Of a DNA stretch of 5,941 bases, positions 5,342 through 5,941 are shown piece by piece. Source of the DNA: Deltaproteobacteria bacterium (GTDB lineage: Bacteria; Desulfobacterota; Desulfarculia; Adiutricales; Adiutricaceae); NCBI GenBank assembly GCA_031279525.1, contig JAITIH010000053.1, positions 1-5,941 on the forward strand, in the 5' to 3' direction. A model generated the notes under the pieces. The model made no database searches. It was not told the origin of the DNA and was given only the letters and a program-made list of their open reading frames with translations. The stretch's first letter is position 1. The number at the start of each line of letters is the position of its first letter. The position numbers were made by a program, and so were the translations under genes.

Positions 5342-5370
5342 AGGCGATTAACGTTATGACGGCGGTCCTC

Positions 5371-5941
5371 ATGAGAAACGGAAAAAACGCGAAATTAGGG
5401 CTCTCCCTGGCCTTGGCCGTTGCGCTAGCCCTTTTAATGAGCTATCGACCCTCGGAGCGGCGGCTTCACGAGTGGCTGGGCCTGGCCTTAATCATTTTGT
5501 CCCTGGCCCACAACGTCGTCCACCGGGCCTGGTGGGCCCGCTCGCTCAAAAATTGGCCCAAAGGGTTCCGCTTAGCCCTAGCCGCCTCAAACGTCTTGGC
5601 CTTGTTGGCTCTAACCGCCCAGTCCGTCAGCGGGATAGTCATGTCTGGCCACGTTTTTGGGTTTTTGGGGATTACGGGCGGCCAGGCCCTGGCCCGGCAG
5701 GTCCACCTGGCGGTGGGCGGCTGGGCTTTCGCCTTAGCTTTTTTGCACTGCGGGCTCCAGTTGAGCCTTAGGTGGAGGCGGCCCGCGTCGGAAATGGCCC
5801 TAAGCCGGCCAAAGCCCCTAAGGCGGGCCGCGGCCCTGTTCGGGGCGGCGGCCCTGGCCGCCTATGGGCTGATCACTTTTCTTAGAAGCGACCTATGGTC
5901 GCACATGTCGCTGTCCAGCCAATTCGCTTTTATCGACTTCA
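5371..5941 (+). CDS. DUF4405-type multi-histidine membrane protein, partial (3' end outside)
   Basis: The frame stays open to the right edge (190 residues seen). About five hydrophobic segments are visible (roughly 9-24, 34-50, 67-90, 111-131 and 152-171). Conserved-looking histidines lie in or beside them: HEWLG (His33), HNVVH (His47, His51), SGHVFGFLG (His94), VHLAVGGW (His112) and LHCGLQ (His126). The last visible stretch, LITFLRSDLW...SQFAFIDF, matches my memory of DUF4405 proteins (YG...F..RDLW.YM.L...F.FFDFEEP). Paired helix histidines suggest b-type haem binding and a cytochrome b-like electron-transfer role in the inner membrane; this is inference. An ATG at 5356 (MTAVLMRNG) is also in frame just after a stop at 5341. 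The ATG at 5371 is chosen because the basic MRNGKNAK start and the distance to HEW fit the family better; no strong ribosome-binding site decides it. A terminator-like hairpin just upstream may regulate it. Confidence 0.72.
   Translation, partial: MRNGKNAKLGLSLALAVALALLMSYRPSERRLHEWLGLALIILSLAHNVVHRAWWARSLKNWPKGFRLALAASNVLALLALTAQSVSGIVMSGHVFGFLGITGGQALARQVHLAVGGWAFALAFLHCGLQLSLRWRRPASEMALSRPKPLRRAAALFGAAALAAYGLITFLRSDLWSHMSLSSQFAFIDF

Overview
The window looks like a piece of a Gram-negative, anaerobic bacterium with corrinoid (vitamin B12-type) C1 metabolism. The evidence is a lipid A-type late acyltransferase (LpxL/HtrB family) next to a ferredoxin-ASKHA reductive activator of corrinoid proteins (RACo-like). 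Most of the DNA is GC-rich and full of GGCC, with strong G/C third positions in its genes. A Desulfobacterota/Deltaproteobacteria-type acetogen or sulfate reducer fits best. That placement is inference, and no marker gene here settles it.

Left edge (1-741): a graveyard. The first 113 codons of truA, noticeably more AT-rich than the rest, run directly into the 3' remnant of an IS4/IS1634-type DDE transposase in another reading frame. The transposase remnant is broken again by an 8-bp tandem duplication and has lost two residues of its Y-R-E-K signature. A hairpin-plus-T-run terminator follows (813-843).

Centre (945-3866, minus strand): a two-gene operon. The upstream gene is the LpxL/HtrB-type acyltransferase, whose true N-terminus (start at 3866) is separated from the rest by a one-base frameshift in a run of seven A/T pairs. 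After 26 bp comes the RACo-like protein, complete, with its own ribosome-binding site and an intrinsic terminator at 945-979.

A 755-bp non-coding stretch (3867-4621) with an AT-rich core separates this operon from plus-strand genes. The first is a short, unrecognised, secreted, extremely acidic protein built from nested tandem repeats (4622-5014), followed by a clean intrinsic terminator (5050-5079). Next comes a 5080-5355 segment with several hairpins, the last being terminator-like and ending just before the next start codon. That suggests a small RNA or an attenuated leader. The window ends inside a DUF4405-type multi-histidine membrane protein that continues past the right edge.

A recurring theme is small slippage-type change: an 8-bp duplication, a 7-bp duplication, a 10-bp triplet repeat, a 36-bp coding repeat and a homopolymer indel. 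This may reflect genome erosion or weak mismatch repair, or in the homopolymer case a sequencing error.
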